Source: Clostridiales bacterium
GTDB taxonomy: Bacteria > Bacillota > Clostridia > Saccharofermentanales > UBA5734
Reading direction: 5' to 3'
Assembly: GCA_003532195.1 (NCBI GenBank)
Contig: DOFA01000202.1
Location: 1 to 8,139, forward strand
DNA: 8,139 bases
Below, in pieces: positions 6,473 through 8,139 of the stretch; the stretch's first letter is position 1, and every line of letters starts with the position of its first letter. The notes under the pieces were generated by a model. That model saw only the letters and a program-made list of their open reading frames with translations, did no database searches and was not told the DNA's origin. The position numbers and the translations under genes were made by a program.

Positions 6473-7400
6473 GGTTCTCACCTCCAGGGTTATCTCTGCC
6501 CGACGCTTCGCCGGTAGGCGGCGCAAGGGCTGCCCGGCTCAATCCGCGGTATAACTCGTCCGGAGTCAAATGCGGTTCCCGGCCATACCAGGCTGCCGTT
6601 TCCGGGCTCAACACTCCGGGGCGGCTGAAAACCAGCAGCGGTTTTTCAACCAGAAAGCCCCCCGGACGTCCCTGACTGACTGCGGAAAACAGGAACGTCG
6701 CCGGCGCCCGATCCGGTAAAGACTGAATCAGGCGAAGGGTTTTCGGTTCCAACTGGATTTGGCGCGCCTGGCTGATGACATCCGGCAGACGTGATGTCTG
6801 ATGAATCAGAACCAGCCGGCCCTTGGGCTTGAGCAGCCTTGCGGCAGCCAGCATCAAATCGGAAAGGCTGACCATCATTTCTTGCCTGGCTGGCTTACCG
6901 TCCTGCCAGGACCGTTCGGGCAGAAAATAGGGCGGATTGCTGACCACCAGGTCGAACATCTGCGGCTGTAATGATGCGGCAATTTTTTCGCCGGCAGCCA
7001 GGCGGCGAATATCGCCTTGAACAGCTTCCAATCGGTCCGATATCTTGTTGAGTTGAATATTGCGCTGCAAAATCTCAGCGCTGGCCGGATCCAATTCCAG
7101 CCCGACCAGATGCGCTTGCGGCAAGCGGGCCGCCAGCAGCATGCAGACTGCTCCGCAGCCGGCGCCCAGATCAGCGATATACGGCGCCGGCTTGCGCGAG
7201 ATTCCGGCAGCACTGCGGCCGGACGTTGCAAATTGAGCAGCATATGCCGCCAGCAGAACCGAGTCCTGGCCGAAGCGAAATCCCTGTTTCATTTGCAACA
7301 GGCGCATACCGCTTCGCTGCAGATCCTCAACCGTTTCATCCAGGTTGAATGCCAGTTTTTCTTCCGGCAAATCTTGAGTCGGGTGTTTTTCAGCCCGCAT
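6465..7400 (-). CDS. trmN6: tRNA1(Val) adenine-37 N6-methyltransferase-like class I SAM enzyme
   Basis: A 311-residue class I methyltransferase. SAM motif I is IADLGAGCGAV (75-85), the ribose-binding acidic residue is E102 in VGLELDP, and the amino-methylating NPPY motif is at 155-158 (VVSNPPYFLP). The N-terminal MKQGFRFGQDSVLLA (37-51) is typical of the YfiC/YabB/TrmN6 group that modifies A37 of tRNA-Val in E. coli. The exact substrate in this organism is inferred. Family members are usually about 245-250 residues; the excess is a short N-terminal addition, an insertion near 58-72 and a C-terminal tail of about 40 residues rich in Pro, Gly and Ala. I chose ATG 7400, with AGGCGGTGA upstream, over GTG 7412, where no site is well spaced. 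It overlaps rsmI by 8 bases. Confidence 0.9.
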   Translation of the reverse strand: MRAEKHPTQDLPEEKLAFNLDETVEDLQRSGMRLLQMKQGFRFGQDSVLLAAYAAQFATSGRSAAGISRKPAPYIADLGAGCGAVCMLLAARLPQAHLVGLELDPASAEILQRNIQLNKISDRLEAVQGDIRRLAAGEKIAASLQPQMFDLVVSNPPYFLPERSWQDGKPARQEMMVSLSDLMLAAARLLKPKGRLVLIHQTSRLPDVISQARQIQLEPKTLRLIQSLPDRAPATFLFSAVSQGRPGGFLVEKPLLVFSRPGVLSPETAAWYGREPHLTPDELYRGLSRAALAPPTGEASGRDNPGGENHA

Positions 7401-7442
7401 TTGGATTTTCACCGCCTTATATGGTTATGACCCTCTCATGAT

Positions 7443-7475
7443 AAAATAAAAAGGGAAAGCTGAACAGCCTTCCCC
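7443..7475 (-). terminator. Intrinsic (rho-independent) terminator after the ferredoxin gene
   Basis: On the minus strand, GGGAAGGCTG (7474-7465) pairs with CAGCTTTCCC (7462-7453) in a 10-bp stem with one G-U pair and a very tight loop. TTTTTATTTT (7452-7443) follows at once. This is a textbook terminator ending the ferredoxin transcript 26 bases past its stop codon. It separates the ferredoxin from the trmN6-rsmI pair, which then needs its own promoter or some readthrough. Confidence 0.93.
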
Positions 7476-7500
7476 TTCCGGAATCAGATGATCTATACGA

Positions 7501-7671
7501 TCAGCCGGGTGAGATTGCCTGGACCGGACAAACCGCCTCGCAGGCGCCGCAATCGATACACAATTCGGGATCGATCACATATTGGGTATCACCGGCGGAA
7601 ATAGCGCCCGAGGGGCATTCGCCCTCGCATGTGCCGCACGAAATGCATGCATCGGATATAACATAAGCCAT
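7501..7671 (-). CDS. Small clostridial-type 2[4Fe-4S] ferredoxin
   Basis: A 56-residue electron carrier with two complete cluster motifs in internal pseudo-symmetry: CxxCxxCxxxCP at C9, C12, C15, C19 (CISCGTCEGECP) and at C38, C41, C44, C48 (CIDCGACEAVCP). In each, the fourth cysteine belongs to the opposite cluster, as in Clostridium pasteurianum ferredoxin. Length and composition (acidic, few basic residues) fit that family, which shuttles low-potential electrons in the anaerobe cytoplasm. The frame opens at TTG 7686, but ATG 7671 is the better start, with GGAGGTG 6 bases upstream. It is flanked by a candidate promoter (7696-7724) and a strong terminator (7443-7475), so it is probably a monocistronic, well-expressed gene. 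The partner enzymes are not in the window. Confidence 0.96.
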   Translation of the reverse strand: MAYVISDACISCGTCEGECPSGAISAGDTQYVIDPELCIDCGACEAVCPVQAISPG

Positions 7672-7695
7672 ATTGAACACCTCCAATCCTTTGAC

Positions 7696-7724
7696 ATTTT
7701 ATCACCAGGTATGGTTTTCAGCAA
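7696..7724 (-). promoter_or_regulatory. Candidate promoter of the ferredoxin gene
   Basis: The minus strand has -10 TAAAAT (7701-7696) with an extended TG (TGATAAAAT), a 17-base spacer, and a weak -35 TTGCTG (7724-7719). The predicted start near 7689 gives a leader of about 18 nt carrying the GGAGGTG site. Together with the terminator downstream this supports a separate ferredoxin transcript. Confidence 0.5.
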
Positions 7725-7760
7725 GCAACAATTCAGCAACAATTCAACGCCAACAATTCA
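7725..7760. repeat. Three copies of a 10-bp AT-rich direct repeat between ricT and the ferredoxin
   Basis: CAACAATTCA (plus strand) occurs at 7726-7735, 7737-7746 and 7751-7760. The first two are an exact 11-base tandem (GCAACAATTCA). The array sits just upstream of the candidate ferredoxin -35 box, a usual place for a regulator binding array at about one helical turn. Slippage-derived filler is equally possible. Confidence 0.6.
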
Positions 7761-7785
7761 ACGGTTGGATTCAGCGTTATCGAGA

Positions 7786-8139
7786 CTAATCGCCGCCGGG
7801 CTGTTCGCTCTCCGAGGCGGTATCGCTGCGCCGCCGCTGCTGGGGCCTGGCATTCCTGCCGCCAGGTTGTTCCGGTCCGCCCTGGCGGTTTGCTGTGCAT
7901 CCGCCCGGCGGACAGCGCTTGGTTGGTTTGCCGCCGGTAATCTGAATCGAACTGTTGGGCAAGGTGATCTGGTCAGCTTCACCGCCGCGGTCAAGGCGAA
8001 CTGTCACGGTTTCTTTGAGCAAGTTGATACTTTCCACTACCCCCTGGCCTTCCGGCGTCATCACAATATGGCCGGGGCGGGGCATTCGGGAATGAGCGTC
8101 TTCATAGGCTTCCTGCTCATACTTCAGGCAGCACATCAG
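7786..8139 (-). CDS. ricT: RicT/YaaT (PSP1-domain) protein, C-terminal part
   Basis: The reading frame is open to the right edge, so the true start lies outside the window; only the last 117 residues are seen. The segment LMCCLKYEQEAYEDA, then PRPGHIVMTPEGQGVVESINLLKETVTVRL, matches the end of the PSP1 domain of YaaT/RicT. In Bacillus subtilis this protein joins RicA (YmcA) and RicF (YlbF) in a complex that binds [4Fe-4S] clusters and assists RNase Y mRNA maturation; it also affects sporulation and biofilm formation. The Cys-Cys pair is characteristic. The final 50 residues (from about GGKPTKRC to the end) are a low-complexity Pro/Gly/Gln/Arg tail, probably disordered. Upstream in Firmicutes one expects holB, and downstream yabA, which is replaced here by a ferredoxin. 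Confidence 0.9.
   Translation of the reverse strand: MMCCLKYEQEAYEDAHSRMPRPGHIVMTPEGQGVVESINLLKETVTVRLDRGGEADQITLPNSSIQITGGKPTKRCPPGGCTANRQGGPEQPGGRNARPQQRRRSDTASESEQPGGD

Noticed and set aside
6473..6526. Upstream start for RsmI giving 326 residues
   Set aside because: The extra 18 residues do not resemble the family, they lie inside the upstream gene, and the internal ATG at 6472 has an excellent GGAGGTGAG site.
7416..7444. Promoter for trmN6-rsmI (TTATCA, 17-base spacer, TATAAG)
   Set aside because: The predicted start point would fall after the presumed ribosome binding site, leaving a leader of about 9 nt. The boxes are weak and the site adjoins the terminator tail, so I do not list it.

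Overview
The window reads as a chromosomal segment of a Gram-positive (monoderm) bacterium, most likely an anaerobic member of the Clostridia. The evidence is gene content and order: ricT (PSP1), trmN6-like methyltransferase, rsmI, metG and tatD follow one another as in the Firmicutes housekeeping cluster. A small clostridial-type 2[4Fe-4S] ferredoxin sits where Bacillus has yabA. All genes have good Shine-Dalgarno sequences. Every supported gene is on the minus strand, so transcription runs from high to low coordinates. Taxonomy below this level is inference.

Layout in transcription order: (1) 8139-7786, the 3' part of ricT, running off the right edge; (2) 7671-7501, a ferredoxin with its own candidate promoter and a strong intrinsic terminator at 7475-7443; (3) 7400-5546, trmN6-like then rsmI, overlapping by 8 bases; (4) a GC-rich repeat/hairpin at 5516-5481 and a good sigma-A-type promoter, then metG and tatD (5398-2537) separated by only 3 bases; (5) 2409-142, a heliorhodopsin gene directly followed by a cytoplasmic glycosidase-like beta-propeller gene; (6) a near-consensus promoter (90-62) driving a tRNA gene whose first 24 bases end the window.

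Regions 1-4 are translation and RNA-modification housekeeping. The unusual part is region 5. The 264-residue membrane protein matches the heliorhodopsin family along most of its length, including the retinal-binding lysine in the last helix (K249), the counterion glutamate (E114) and two family histidines (H20, H86). Its stop codon lies inside the Shine-Dalgarno sequence of the next gene, so the two are probably translationally coupled. The partner is a roughly 487-residue soluble protein related to GH32/43-like five-bladed propellers, with no signal peptide. A light-responsive membrane receptor coupled to a putative carbohydrate-active or sugar-binding propeller is the best candidate here for an undescribed system. 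No histidine kinase, retinal-forming enzyme or other known heliorhodopsin partner is present in the window.
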